Origin: an uncultured Burkholderiaceae bacterium
GTDB taxonomy: Bacteria > Pseudomonadota > Gammaproteobacteria > Burkholderiales > Burkholderiaceae_C
Reading direction: 5' to 3'
Assembly (NCBI GenBank): GCA_938022295.1
Contig: CALIDR010000109.1
Span: forward strand, 1-31,426
DNA: 31,426 nucleotides
In this document: positions 19,346 to 26,566 of the stretch, piece after piece
Layout of the letters: every line of letters begins with the position of its first letter
How positions within the stretch are numbered: the first letter of the stretch is position 1
Notes under the pieces: model-generated
Told to the model about the DNA's origin: nothing
Seen by the model: only the letters and a program-made list of their open reading frames with translations
The model's database searches: none
Program-made: the position numbers and the translations under genes

Positions 19346-21621
19346 AACCGCGCGCACTGCGCTGGGCCTGGGTGGTCGCGCTGACGGCGCTGACCGGGCT
19401 CGCGCTCGTGCTCGGCTTCGTCGTCTCGCTGGCCGGCGGCACGCCGGGGCTGTACGAGCGCCACTTCGTCTGGCTGTTCTGGCTCAACGTCGCGGTGGCG
19501 GCGCTGCTGCTGCTCGTCATCGCGATCGCCGCCGGGCGGCTCGCCGTGCGCACCTGGCGCGGCAAGTTCGGCAGCCGGCTGCTGCTGAAGCTGGCCGGCA
19601 TCTTCGCCCTCGTCGGCGTCGTGCCCGGGGTGCTGATCTACACCGTCAGCTACCAGTTCGTGTCGCGCAGCATGGAGGCGTGGTTCGACGTGCGCGTCGA
19701 AGGCGCGCTCGAGGCCGGCCTCGCGCTCGGGCGCGGCACGCTCGACGCCCAGGTCGGCGACCTCGCGGCCAAGACCCGCGTGGCCGCCGAGCGGCTGGCC
19801 GAGCTGCCCGCCGAGCCGACGCCGATCGTGCTCGAGCGCCTGCGCGAGCAGCTGGCGGCGCAGCAGGTCGCGCTGCTCAACGGCAGCGGGCAGATCGTGC
19901 TGCTGGCCAGCGCGAGCACCGAGGTGCTCGCGCCGCCGCTGCCGCCGCCGGCGCTGCTGCGCGAGGCGCGCGCGCGCGCGGTGGTCAGCCGCCTCGAAGG
20001 GCTCGACGACGAGCCGGCCCCGGGCGCCGCGCCCGAGGCGCGCGTGCGCGCGCTGGCGCGGCTGCCCGACGAGGCGCTCGTGCTGCGCGGCGACGACCGC
20101 TTCCTGATGGTCGTGCAGGCGGTGCCGGCGCAGCTGGCGGCGCAGGCGCTGGCCGTGCAGGCGGCGTACCGCGAGTACCAGCAGCGCGCGCTCGAGCGCG
20201 GCGGGCTGCGCCAGATGTACATCGGCACGCTGACGCTGGCGCTCGTGCTCGCCGTGTTCGGCGCCGTGCTGCTGGCGGCGATCCTCGGCAACCAGCTCGC
20301 GCGGCCGCTGCTGCTGCTCGCCGAGGGCGTGCGCCAGGTCGCCGAGGGCGACCTGCGCGCCAAGCCGGTGTTCGCCTCGCGCGACGAGCTCGGCGGGCTG
20401 ACGCGCTCGTTCGCGGTGATGACGCAGCAGCTCGCCGACGCGCGGGCGCAGGTGCAGACGAGCGTGGCCGAACTCGAGGACGCGCGCACCCACCTGCAGA
20501 CGATCCTCGACAACATGACCGCCGGCGTCATCGTGTTCGACGCCGAGGGGCGCATCGCCACCGTCAACCCGGGGGCCACGCGCATCCTGAAGCAGCCGCT
20601 GTCGGCGTACCGCGGCCGCCCTCTGGCGGAGGTGCCGGGCCTGCAGCCGCTGGCGCAGGCCATCGACCAGCGCTTCGACCTGCACCGCGACAGCCCCGAG
20701 GCCGGCGAGCGCGGCCAGTGGCAGGACGCGTTCGAACTGCCGCTTTCCGCCGGCGGCCAGGAGCGCGACACGCTGACGCTGCTCGTGCGCGGCGCCACGC
20801 TGCCCGGCGCGATGCGGCTCGTGGTGTTCGACGACATCAGCGAAGTCGTCAGCGCCCAGCGCACCGCGGCGTGGAGCGAGGTCGCACGCCGCCTGGCGCA
20901 CGAGATCAAGAATCCGCTGACCCCGATCCAGCTGTCGGCCGAGCGGCTGCAGCACAAGCTCGAGGGCAAGCTCGAAGGCGCGGACCTCGCGCTGCTGCAG
21001 CGCTCGGTGACGACCATCGTGACCCAGGTGCAGGCGATGCAGCGCCTGGTCAACGAGTTCCGCGACTACGCGCGGCTGCCGGCCGCGCAGCTGCGGCCGC
21101 TGGACCTCAACGCGCTGGTGGCCGAGGTGCTCGCCCTGTACGGGCAGGCGATCGAGAGCGGCCGCCTGCGCGTGACCTACGGCGAGGCGCTGCCGCCGGT
21201 GGCCGGCGACCCGACGCAGCTTCGCCAGGTCGTGCACAACCTGGTGCAGAACGGGCTGGACGCGGTGGCCGAGCGCGCCGACGGCTGCGTGCGCGTGGCC
21301 ACCGAAGCCAAGCGCAACGAGCACGGCGCGGTGCAGGCGGTGCGGCTGGTGGTCAGCGACAACGGGCCGGGCTTCGCCGACAAGGTGCTCAAGCGCGCCT
21401 TCGAGCCGTACGTGACGACGAAGAGCAAGGGCACGGGCCTGGGTCTGGCGGTGGTCAAGAAGATCGCCGACGAGCACGGCGCTCGGGTGCGCATCGGCAA
21501 CCTGCGGCCCGCCACCGCGGGCGACGCGCCGGTGACCGGCGCCCAAGTTTCGCTATCATTTTTGCCCTTGTCCTCCTCGACGCCGGCCGCGCCCGCGGCG
21601 GCCTCGACCTCCGCGACCTGA
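19342..21621 (+). CDS. ntrY: NtrY-like membrane histidine kinase
   Basis: A 759-residue inner-membrane sensor kinase. Helices lie at about 9-30, 42-66 and 80-105, then a large periplasmic domain, a fourth helix at about 290-317 and a HAMP segment. A PAS domain follows around residue 390-500. H520 in RRLAHEIKNPLTPIQLSAERLQHK is the phosphorylated histidine. The ATPase domain has NLVQNGLDAV, DNGPGF and GTGLGLAVVKKI. The GTG start overlaps the DUF4390 stop (GTGA). The end of the protein (LPLSSSTPAAPAAAST) is low-complexity and its codons are unlike the rest, probably because they contain the promoter of ntrX. NtrY-type kinases sense nitrogen, redox or envelope signals; which one applies here is not known. 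Confidence 0.92.
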   Translation: MKPRALRWAWVVALTALTGLALVLGFVVSLAGGTPGLYERHFVWLFWLNVAVAALLLLVIAIAAGRLAVRTWRGKFGSRLLLKLAGIFALVGVVPGVLIYTVSYQFVSRSMEAWFDVRVEGALEAGLALGRGTLDAQVGDLAAKTRVAAERLAELPAEPTPIVLERLREQLAAQQVALLNGSGQIVLLASASTEVLAPPLPPPALLREARARAVVSRLEGLDDEPAPGAAPEARVRALARLPDEALVLRGDDRFLMVVQAVPAQLAAQALAVQAAYREYQQRALERGGLRQMYIGTLTLALVLAVFGAVLLAAILGNQLARPLLLLAEGVRQVAEGDLRAKPVFASRDELGGLTRSFAVMTQQLADARAQVQTSVAELEDARTHLQTILDNMTAGVIVFDAEGRIATVNPGATRILKQPLSAYRGRPLAEVPGLQPLAQAIDQRFDLHRDSPEAGERGQWQDAFELPLSAGGQERDTLTLLVRGATLPGAMRLVVFDDISEVVSAQRTAAWSEVARRLAHEIKNPLTPIQLSAERLQHKLEGKLEGADLALLQRSVTTIVTQVQAMQRLVNEFRDYARLPAAQLRPLDLNALVAEVLALYGQAIESGRLRVTYGEALPPVAGDPTQLRQVVHNLVQNGLDAVAERADGCVRVATEAKRNEHGAVQAVRLVVSDNGPGFADKVLKRAFEPYVTTKSKGTGLGLAVVKKIADEHGARVRIGNLRPATAGDAPVTGAQVSLSFLPLSSSTPAAPAAASTSAT
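21532..21559 (+). promoter_or_regulatory. Candidate promoter for ntrX inside ntrY
   Basis: GTGACC at 21532-21537 and TATCAT at 21554-21559 are separated by 16 bp. The -10 lies in an AT-rich stretch (CGCTATCATTTTTG) that is very unusual for this DNA and lies in the unconserved tail of ntrY, about 85 nt before the ntrX start. The -35 match is only partial. Confidence 0.4.
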
Positions 21622-21644
21622 CCGGGGCCCCGACGACCTCCCTC

Positions 21645-22328
21645 ATGGCGACGATCCTTGTTGTTGACGACGAGCTCGGCATCCGCGGATTGCTGTCCGA
21701 GATCCTCAGCGACGAGGGCCACACGGTCGAACTGGCGGAGAATGCCGCGCAGGCGCGCGCGATCCGCGAGCAGCTGCGGCCCGACCTCGTGCTGCTGGAC
21801 ATCTGGATGCCCGACGTCGACGGCGTGACGCTGCTCAAGGAGTGGGGCAGCACCGGGCAGCTGACGATGCCGGTCATCATGATGAGCGGCCACGGCACGA
21901 TCGACACCGCGGTCGAGGCGACGAAGTTCGGCGCCGTCGCTTTCCTCGAGAAGCCGATCACGCTGCAGAAGCTGCTGCGCGCGGTCGAGCAGGCGCTCGC
22001 CAAGCCCGCGCCGCGCGCCGCCGCGGCAGCCGGCCACGCGTACCGCCACGAGCCGGCGGCGGCCGCCGAAGCCGGCGGCAGTGCGCCGATGGCGCCGCTC
22101 GCGCCTCAGCTGCTCGGCCCGCAGTCGGAGCAGGTCTTCGAGCTCGACCGCCCGCTGCGCGAGGCGCGCGACGCGTTCGAGAAGAGCTACTTCGAGTTCC
22201 ACCTCGCCAAGGAGAACGGCTCGATGACGCGCGTGGCCGAGAAGACGGGGCTCGAGCGCACGCACCTGTACCGCAAGCTCAAGCAGCTCGGCGTCGACCT
22301 CACGCGCAACCGGCGCGGCAGCCTCTGA
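21645..22328 (+). CDS. ntrX: NtrX-like response regulator lacking the AAA+ domain
   Basis: A 227-residue regulator. The receiver domain has D8/D9, phosphoacceptor D52 in LLDIWMPDVDG, S81 and K103 in LEKPI. A low-complexity Ala/Pro linker (about 117-155) leads to a C-terminal Fis-type helix-turn-helix (SMTRVAEKTGLERTHLYRKLKQLGVDL). The central sigma-54 AAA+ domain of classical NtrX (about 450 residues) is absent, and the linker is too short to hide one. Short forms of this kind are known beside ntrY in betaproteobacteria, so this is probably normal for the group, not a deletion. It is expected to bind DNA without activating sigma-54 directly. It lies 23 bp after ntrY. Confidence 0.9.
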   Translation: MATILVVDDELGIRGLLSEILSDEGHTVELAENAAQARAIREQLRPDLVLLDIWMPDVDGVTLLKEWGSTGQLTMPVIMMSGHGTIDTAVEATKFGAVAFLEKPITLQKLLRAVEQALAKPAPRAAAAAGHAYRHEPAAAAEAGGSAPMAPLAPQLLGPQSEQVFELDRPLREARDAFEKSYFEFHLAKENGSMTRVAEKTGLERTHLYRKLKQLGVDLTRNRRGSL

Positions 22329-22365
22329 CGATCTGCCGGCCCGCCGCGCGGCGCGCGGCTTCGGG

Positions 22366-22396
22366 CCGCGAAAAGAAAGGCGGCCCGCGGGCCGCC
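22366..22396 (-). terminator. Intrinsic terminator of the RNase-barstar-small ORF unit
   Basis: An 18-bp perfect palindrome at 22379-22396 (GGCGGCCCG and its complement) is followed on the minus strand by TTTCTTTTCGCGG. The U-tract is only on the minus-strand side, so it terminates leftward transcription. It begins 23 bp past the stop of the small ORF. It may also give some plus-strand stop for ntrX. Confidence 0.8.
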
Positions 22397-22419
22397 TCCG
22401 TCGCACGTGCCGCGCTCGC

Positions 22420-22554
22420 CTACGCGGCGTCGAGCCACATCGCGGTGTCGAACGCGCTCGTCATCTTCGGCATGTTCATCCCGAAGTTGGGGTTGACGCC
22501 GTTCTTCGGCACCGCGACCTTGCCCGCCGGCTTGATCGTGCTGCTGTGGGCCAC
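22420..22554 (-). CDS. Small ORF of unknown function after barstar
   Basis: A possible 44-residue protein starting at GTG 22554 and ending AMWLDAA. From this GTG to the stop every codon ends in G or C except none obvious, matching true genes in this DNA, while the same frame further upstream (to a GTG at 22617, inside barstar) has codons such as TTT, CTA and GTA. It contains KVAVPKNGVNPNFGMN and no signal peptide, cysteine or membrane segment. It follows barstar after a 10-bp hairpin and is closed by a terminator with U-tract 23 bp later. The start is uncertain since there is no good ribosome binding site. It may be a real small protein or the tail of a decayed gene; it was not recognised. 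Confidence 0.45.
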   Translation of the reverse strand: MAHSSTIKPAGKVAVPKNGVNPNFGMNMPKMTSAFDTAMWLDAA

Positions 22555-22562
22555 TTCCGTCG

Positions 22563-22595
22563 CCCGCTCCCATGACCCGATTTCCTGGGAGCGGG
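22563..22595 (-). repeat. Hairpin directly after the barstar stop codon
   Basis: CCCGCTCCCA at 22563-22572 pairs perfectly with TGGGAGCGGG at 22586-22595, with a 13-nt loop. It begins at the base after the barstar stop codon on the minus strand and lies upstream of the small ORF. No U-tract follows, so it may stabilise the barstar mRNA or attenuate read-through to the small ORF. Confidence 0.6.
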
Positions 22596-22991
22596 CTACC
22601 GAAAAGAATAGAAACACCTGAACGGTATCTTTCGCTCGGCCCAGAAGTCGGCCGCGTCGCGGAACACGTCGAGCAGCTGCTCGCGCGCCTCGCGGTCGAA
22701 GCGCGGGTTGTCGGGCAGCTGGTCGAGCACGACGACGAAGCCCGGCTGCTGCCCGGCCTTGTGGACGAGGTCGGTCATGCAGTCGTACAGCGCGTCGAGG
22801 TTCTTGCCGAAGTGCGCCGGGAACAGGAACGACTGCGCGATCTGCTCGAGCACCTCCTGCTTGGTCTGCGCCTGCGCCAGGTTGGCGTACAGGAAGTGCT
22901 GGCCGCCGCCCTCGGCGGCGCGCATCAAGTCGTCCACGCGGTAGGCGCGTATCGCCTGCACGATGTTCGGACGGACGGTCTGCAAGAGCAT
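22596..22991 (-). CDS. Barstar-like ribonuclease inhibitor
   Basis: A 131-residue cytoplasmic protein of the barstar family, small inhibitors that cover the active site of barnase-type RNases. The core is LYANLAQAQTKQEVLEQIAQSFLFPAHFGKNLDALYDCMTDL, then FVVVLDQLPDN and the C-terminal WAERKIPFRCFYSFR, the family's helix-strand layout with the inhibitory helix after FGKNLDALYD. GGAGG lies 9 nt before ATG 22991. It follows the secreted RNase gene by 38 bp, so inhibitor and target are co-transcribed. It protects the cell's own RNA before the nuclease is exported. It is longer than Bacillus barstar (about 90 residues) by an N-terminal part. Confidence 0.9.
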   Translation of the reverse strand: MLLQTVRPNIVQAIRAYRVDDLMRAAEGGGQHFLYANLAQAQTKQEVLEQIAQSFLFPAHFGKNLDALYDCMTDLVHKAGQQPGFVVVLDQLPDNPRFDREAREQLLDVFRDAADFWAERKIPFRCFYSFR

Positions 22992-23029
22992 GGTCACGAT
23001 CCTCCAGGAATCACGAAACGGTCGAACCC

Positions 23030-23485
23030 TCAGCGCCCGTCCACGATGCGCGCGAAGCTCGCATAGTGGTCGGCGGTGTAGTAACAGGCCTGCGGCGCGG
23101 TGGGCACGTCGCCGCCGCAGACGATGCGCCGCGCCCCGCGGTTGCGCGCCCCCGGCGTGGCCACCGTGTACTCGCGGTAGAAGCCGCGCGTGTGCGGCGG
23201 CAGCAGTCGCTCGCGGTTGAAGAACACGGTGCCGTCTTTCGCGTAGGGGAACGGGCCGCCGGCCAGGATCAGCTTCTTCGTCTGCTGCGCCTCGGCCGGC
23301 AGCGCCGACAGCGCGACCTCGGGCAGCGGTGCCGGCGCCTGGCGCGCGCCGACGCCCGCGGCGAGCACGCCCGCCGCCGCGCCGGCCGCCACCGCCCGCA
23401 AAATCCGCGGCCACGCCGACGATCGACCGAACGTGGCCCCGCCACCGGCCGCGGGCCCGGCTGCCGCCTCCACGCCACGCCCCAT
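23030..23485 (-). CDS. Secreted guanyl-specific ribonuclease (RNase Sa / N1 family)
   Basis: A 151-residue exported RNase. An N-terminal basic and hydrophobic segment (about 29-48, LRAVAAGAAAGVLAAGVGA) is the export signal. The domain has GPFPYAKDGTVFFNRE and YREYTVATPGARNRGARRIV, then YYTADHYASF, very like RNase Sa of Streptomyces. By that alignment the active site is E105, R116, R120 and H140. C123 and C134 could form a disulfide. ATG 23485 is taken as start; a GTG at 23527 in frame would add 14 residues and lies closer to the promoter. Neither has a good ribosome binding site. A sigma-70-like promoter and three heptamer repeats lie upstream. Barstar follows after 38 bp. Confidence 0.92.
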   Translation of the reverse strand: MGRGVEAAAGPAAGGGATFGRSSAWPRILRAVAAGAAAGVLAAGVGARQAPAPLPEVALSALPAEAQQTKKLILAGGPFPYAKDGTVFFNRERLLPPHTRGFYREYTVATPGARNRGARRIVCGGDVPTAPQACYYTADHYASFARIVDGR

Positions 23486-23525
23486 GCAACGCGCAGGCGA
23501 TGCGGGCCGCTGACGGGACACAGAC

Positions 23526-23572
23526 ACGGGTTAACCCTGAACCGAAAACCCGTAATGCTATCGGAACGGGTT
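23526..23572. promoter_or_regulatory. Operator-like array of three heptamers at the RNase promoter
   Basis: ACGGGTT occurs at 23526-23532 and 23566-23572, and its complement AACCCGT at 23547-23553. Starts are 21 and 19 bp apart, about two helical turns. The first copy overlaps the palindrome GGGTTAACCC at 23528-23537, and the other two flank the -10 element. Such spacing on one DNA face suggests cooperative binding of a repressor or activator. No regulator gene is adjacent. Confidence 0.5.
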
Positions 23573-23583
23573 CGAAATCTCAA
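23555..23583 (-). promoter_or_regulatory. Sigma-70-type promoter of the RNase-barstar unit
   Basis: On the minus strand TTGAGA (23583-23578) and TAGCAT (23560-23555) are exactly 17 bp apart. The -35 matches the consensus at five of six bases and the -10 at four. The surrounding stretch is much more AT-rich than the rest of the window. The transcript would start near 23548, about 60 nt before the ATG at 23485. Confidence 0.65.
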
Positions 23584-23844
23584 GTCTGCGCCCTGTTTCG
23601 GGGCGCGAATCGCATGGGTGGAGTGGGCACCCACATCGGACGAAGGCGTCTTCAACGCTGCGCCGTGTTTCCCCGCCGAGCCGGCGAGTTTGGTCAGTGG
23701 GCGCCGACATCCACCTTTCGATCGGGGTCGGGTCGCGGTGCCGCGGCGGGCGCGTGGCCCGCCGGCGACACGGCAAGAGCCGTGGCGGCGCGATACTGCG
23801 GCAGCGCCGGCGCCTGGCCGGTGCCTGCACCGAGGAGACCTGCC
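23584..23844. other. Intergenic region upstream of the lipoprotein cytochrome gene
   Basis: No gene is supported here. The stretch has short hairpins, of which the clearest are an 8-bp stem at 23744-23751/23757-23764 and a 6-bp stem at 23769-23774/23779-23784. Related blocks, GTGGGCACCCACATC near 23610 and GTGGGCGCCGACATC near 23700, give the impression of a short diverged repeat, with lower GC than the genes. GATACT at 23792-23797 is a possible -10 for the gene at 23845. GAGGAG at 23832-23837 is its ribosome binding site. Confidence 0.4.
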
Positions 23845-24387
23845 GTGACCGTGCCCGCATCGACGACGCCCGAGCCCGCTGCGCCGCCGCGCCGGCGGCG
23901 ACCGGGGGCGCAGGCGACGGCGCGGCTCGCGGCGGTGGCCGCCGTCGCCGTGCTCGCCGCCGGCTGCAGCGTCCGGACCGTCGAGCTGCAGAACCGCCAG
24001 CCGGCAATCGAGTACGCCCGCCAGACGCAGCCGGCAGGCTCGCTGTACAGCGGCTGGCGCGTGTACCAGCAGCGCTGCGCGCAGTGCCACGGGGCGACGG
24101 CCACCGGCGGCGACGGCGCGCCGGACCTGACGCTGCGCGTGCGCGACCTGGGGCCGCAGCGCTTCGTCGACCTCGTGCTGCGGCGCTACGACTGGGAGTC
24201 GGCGGCGGCGCCGCCGGGCACGCCGCGCGAGACGCTCGTCGACGAGATCGTCGCCCGCGAGCGCGGCGCGCTGACGATGCCGGCGTGGCAGGGCGAGCCG
24301 GTCGTCACCGCCCACATCGCCGATCTGTACGCGTACCTGTCGGCGCGCGCGGCCGGCACGCTCGGGCCGGGGCGGCCGGCGCCTTGA
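23845..24387 (+). CDS. Lipoprotein cytochrome c
   Basis: A 180-residue monohaem class I cytochrome c. A basic N-terminal stretch (PRRRRPG) is followed by a hydrophobic core and the lipobox LAAGC with cysteine 41, so it is probably a lipoprotein facing the periplasm. The haem site is C78-A-Q-C81-H82. M in LTMPAWQG is the likely sixth ligand, as in the cytochrome c oxidase-associated and cbb3-type small cytochromes. The GTG at 23845 is chosen because GAGGAG lies 7 nt upstream. It starts 37 bp before the patatin-like gene on the same strand. It is an electron carrier, but its donor and acceptor are not shown by the context. Confidence 0.88.
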   Translation: MTVPASTTPEPAAPPRRRRPGAQATARLAAVAAVAVLAAGCSVRTVELQNRQPAIEYARQTQPAGSLYSGWRVYQQRCAQCHGATATGGDGAPDLTLRVRDLGPQRFVDLVLRRYDWESAAAPPGTPRETLVDEIVARERGALTMPAWQGEPVVTAHIADLYAYLSARAAGTLGPGRPAP

Positions 24388-24424
24388 ACGCCGCCGCAGT
24401 GCTGCGCCCGACGGCCGCGCGGCG

Positions 24425-25447
24425 ATGACGACGCCGCGCCGGATCGACCTCGCGCTGCAGGGCGGCGGCTCGCACGGCGCGTTCACCTGGGGCGTGCTCG
24501 ACCGCCTGCTCGACGACGAGCGCATCCGCATCGGCGCCATCAGCGGCACCAGCGCCGGGGCGATGAGCGCGGTGGCGCTGGCCGCCGGCTGGGTCGAGGG
24601 CGGGCGGCGCGGCGCGCGCGAGACGCTGCGCCGCTTCTGGGCCCGCGTGGCCGACGGCCTGCAGGTCACGCGCTGGGCCGAGGCCTGGCTAGGCACCGGC
24701 GCGGCGCCCGCGCCGATGCAGGCGGCGTGGGAGCTCGCCAGCCGCTGGTTCGCGCCGCCGAATCACGACGCCAACCCGCTGCGCCCGGTGCTCGCCGAGA
24801 CGGTGGACTTCGCGCTCGTGCGCCGCTGCAAGGACATCCAGCTCTTCGTCGGCGCGACGCACGTGCAAAGCGGGCGCCTGCGCATCTTCCGCGGCTCCGA
24901 GCTGAGCGCCGACGCCGTGCTCGCCTCGGCGTGCCTGCCGATGCTGTTCCCGGCCGTCGTGATCGACGGCGAGGCGTACTGGGACGGCGGCTACATGGGC
25001 AACCCGTCGCTGCTGCCGCTGCTGGCGGAATCGCCGACGATGGACCTGATGCTGGTGCAGGTGCATCCGACGCGGCGCAAGGCGCTGCCGGTGGGCCCGG
25101 CGCAGGTGCTCGACCGCGTCAACGAGATCACGTTCCACGGCACCCTCGTCAAGGAGCTGCGGTCGCTGGCGATCCTGCGCCAGCTGATGCGCGACGAGGG
25201 GGTCGACGGCGCGCGCTGCCGCACGCCGCTGTTCCGCAAGGCCGACGCGCTGCGGCTGCACCGCATCGAAGGCGGCGAGGCGCTCGACGGCCTCGAAGCG
25301 CCGCAGCCGTTCGAGTCGCCGTGGCAGCACCTGCTGGAGCTGCACCGCCACGGCCACGCCGCCGCCGACCGCTGGCTCGAGCGCCACTACACCCACCTCG
25401 GCCGGCACGCGACGGTCGACCTCGTCGGCGAATACCTGGATCTCTGA
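24425..25447 (+). CDS. Patatin-like phospholipase / hydrolase
   Basis: A 340-residue cytoplasmic hydrolase of the patatin family with a Ser-Asp dyad. The oxyanion hole is G-G-G-S in LALQGGGSHGAF, the nucleophile is S43 in GTSAGAM, and the aspartate is D187 in YWDGGYMGNPS. There is no signal peptide or membrane segment. The region VHPTRRKALPVGPAQVLDRVNEITFHGTLVKELR is typical of the proteobacterial patatin group near polyhydroxyalkanoate genes. The convergent PHB-depolymerase-type gene ends 16 bp away, which fits lipid or PHB turnover, but the substrate is unproven. It begins 37 bp after the cytochrome gene. Confidence 0.92.
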   Translation: MTTPRRIDLALQGGGSHGAFTWGVLDRLLDDERIRIGAISGTSAGAMSAVALAAGWVEGGRRGARETLRRFWARVADGLQVTRWAEAWLGTGAAPAPMQAAWELASRWFAPPNHDANPLRPVLAETVDFALVRRCKDIQLFVGATHVQSGRLRIFRGSELSADAVLASACLPMLFPAVVIDGEAYWDGGYMGNPSLLPLLAESPTMDLMLVQVHPTRRKALPVGPAQVLDRVNEITFHGTLVKELRSLAILRQLMRDEGVDGARCRTPLFRKADALRLHRIEGGEALDGLEAPQPFESPWQHLLELHRHGHAAADRWLERHYTHLGRHATVDLVGEYLDL

Positions 25448-25463
25448 CGCCTGCCGCCGGCGG

Positions 25464-26561
25464 TTACGCGTCGCCGAGCCGGTGGCGGGCGAAGAAGCGC
25501 AGCATCTCGCTCGTCGCGCAGGGCCCGAGCGGGTCGGTGAACGACCCCGCGGCGCTGCCGCCCGACCACGCGTGGCCGCCGCCGTGCACGATCCAGTGCT
25601 CGGCGACGACGCGGCCGGCGGCGTCGCGGTGGACGTGGCGCGTGTACGGCCGCCCGGCGTGGCCGCTCGTGCGTTCGACGCGGCGGCCGTCGCCCGCGGC
25701 GACGAGGCGCTCGCCGTTGGCCGGGTGCACGGTCGCGTCGCGGTCGCCGTGGAACACGATGACCGGACGCCGCGACGGCGCAGCCGCCGCCGGCGCACCG
25801 TGCTTCATCGCCGCGAACGCCGACTCGACGTCGCGCGCCGCGCCCGCCGGCAGCCCCGAGTGCACGCCGACGGCGGCGAAGAGGTCCGGGTACGCCTCGC
25901 CGAGGATCGCCGCCATCGCGCCGCCGGCCGACAGCCCAGCGACGTAGACGCGCTGCGGGTCGACCCCATGGCGCGCGATCACGTCGCGCACCATGCCGGC
26001 CAGGATCGCCGGCTCGCCGGCGTCGCGCTTCTGGTGCGAGCGCTTGAACCAGGTCCAGCAGCGCGACGGGTTCACGGCGTCGGTCTGCGCCGGGTAGAGC
26101 ACGACGAACCCGCGCTCGGCCGCGGCCGCGTTCATCCGCGTGCCGGCGGCGAAGTCGTCGGGCTGCTGGGTGCAGCCGTGCAGCATCACGACGAGCGGCA
26201 GGCCGCTGCCGTGGTGCACGGGCGGCAGGAACAGCTTGTAGGCGCGCGCGCCGGCGGCGTTGCGGTGATGCCCGGCAACGAAGCGGCCGGGGGCGCGATC
26301 GCCCGGCGCCGCGGGGCCGCGTTCCGGCGCCGGCGCGCCCACTGGCGGGCCGTCGTCGGACGGCAGCTCGCGCGCTTCGACGTCGATCACGTCCGCGGCG
26401 TCCGTGGCTCCTGCGCCCGGTCTTGGCGTCGGGCGCCCCGCGGCGGCGCCTGCCCCGGCCAGGGCGGCCTGCAGGCTGGCGACGGCGTCGGTCAGCCGGC
26501 CGGCGCGCGTCAGCGCAGTGGCCTCGGCCATCCGGCGCGCGAATTCGGGGTCCAGGCGCAT
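25464..26561 (-). CDS. PHB-depolymerase-family esterase
   Basis: A 365-residue alpha/beta hydrolase of the Esterase_PHB family. An N-terminal part of about 100 residues (MRLDPEFARRMAEATALTRAGRLTDA and a Pro/Ala linker) precedes the catalytic domain. The catalytic serine is S211 in VAGLSAGGAM, the lipase box. HGDRDATVHP holds the likely aspartate and GGGHAWSGG the histidine. LVVMLHGCTQQPDDFAAGTRMNAAAAERGFVVLYPAQT is the family hallmark. There is no signal peptide, so it is likely intracellular or exported by another route. It starts 5 bp after the ribbon-helix-helix-like gene and is coupled to it. It may cleave PHB or other esters; the substrate is inferred. Confidence 0.9.
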   Translation of the reverse strand: MRLDPEFARRMAEATALTRAGRLTDAVASLQAALAGAGAAAGRPTPRPGAGATDAADVIDVEARELPSDDGPPVGAPAPERGPAAPGDRAPGRFVAGHHRNAAGARAYKLFLPPVHHGSGLPLVVMLHGCTQQPDDFAAGTRMNAAAAERGFVVLYPAQTDAVNPSRCWTWFKRSHQKRDAGEPAILAGMVRDVIARHGVDPQRVYVAGLSAGGAMAAILGEAYPDLFAAVGVHSGLPAGAARDVESAFAAMKHGAPAAAAPSRRPVIVFHGDRDATVHPANGERLVAAGDGRRVERTSGHAGRPYTRHVHRDAAGRVVAEHWIVHGGGHAWSGGSAAGSFTDPLGPCATSEMLRFFARHRLGDA

Positions 26562-26566
26562 CGGCG

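Noticed and set aside
23566..23590. tRNA T-arm-like piece (GGTTCGAAATC)
   Set aside because: The loop resembles a T-arm, but the flanking bases do not pair and no acceptor or anticodon stem is present.
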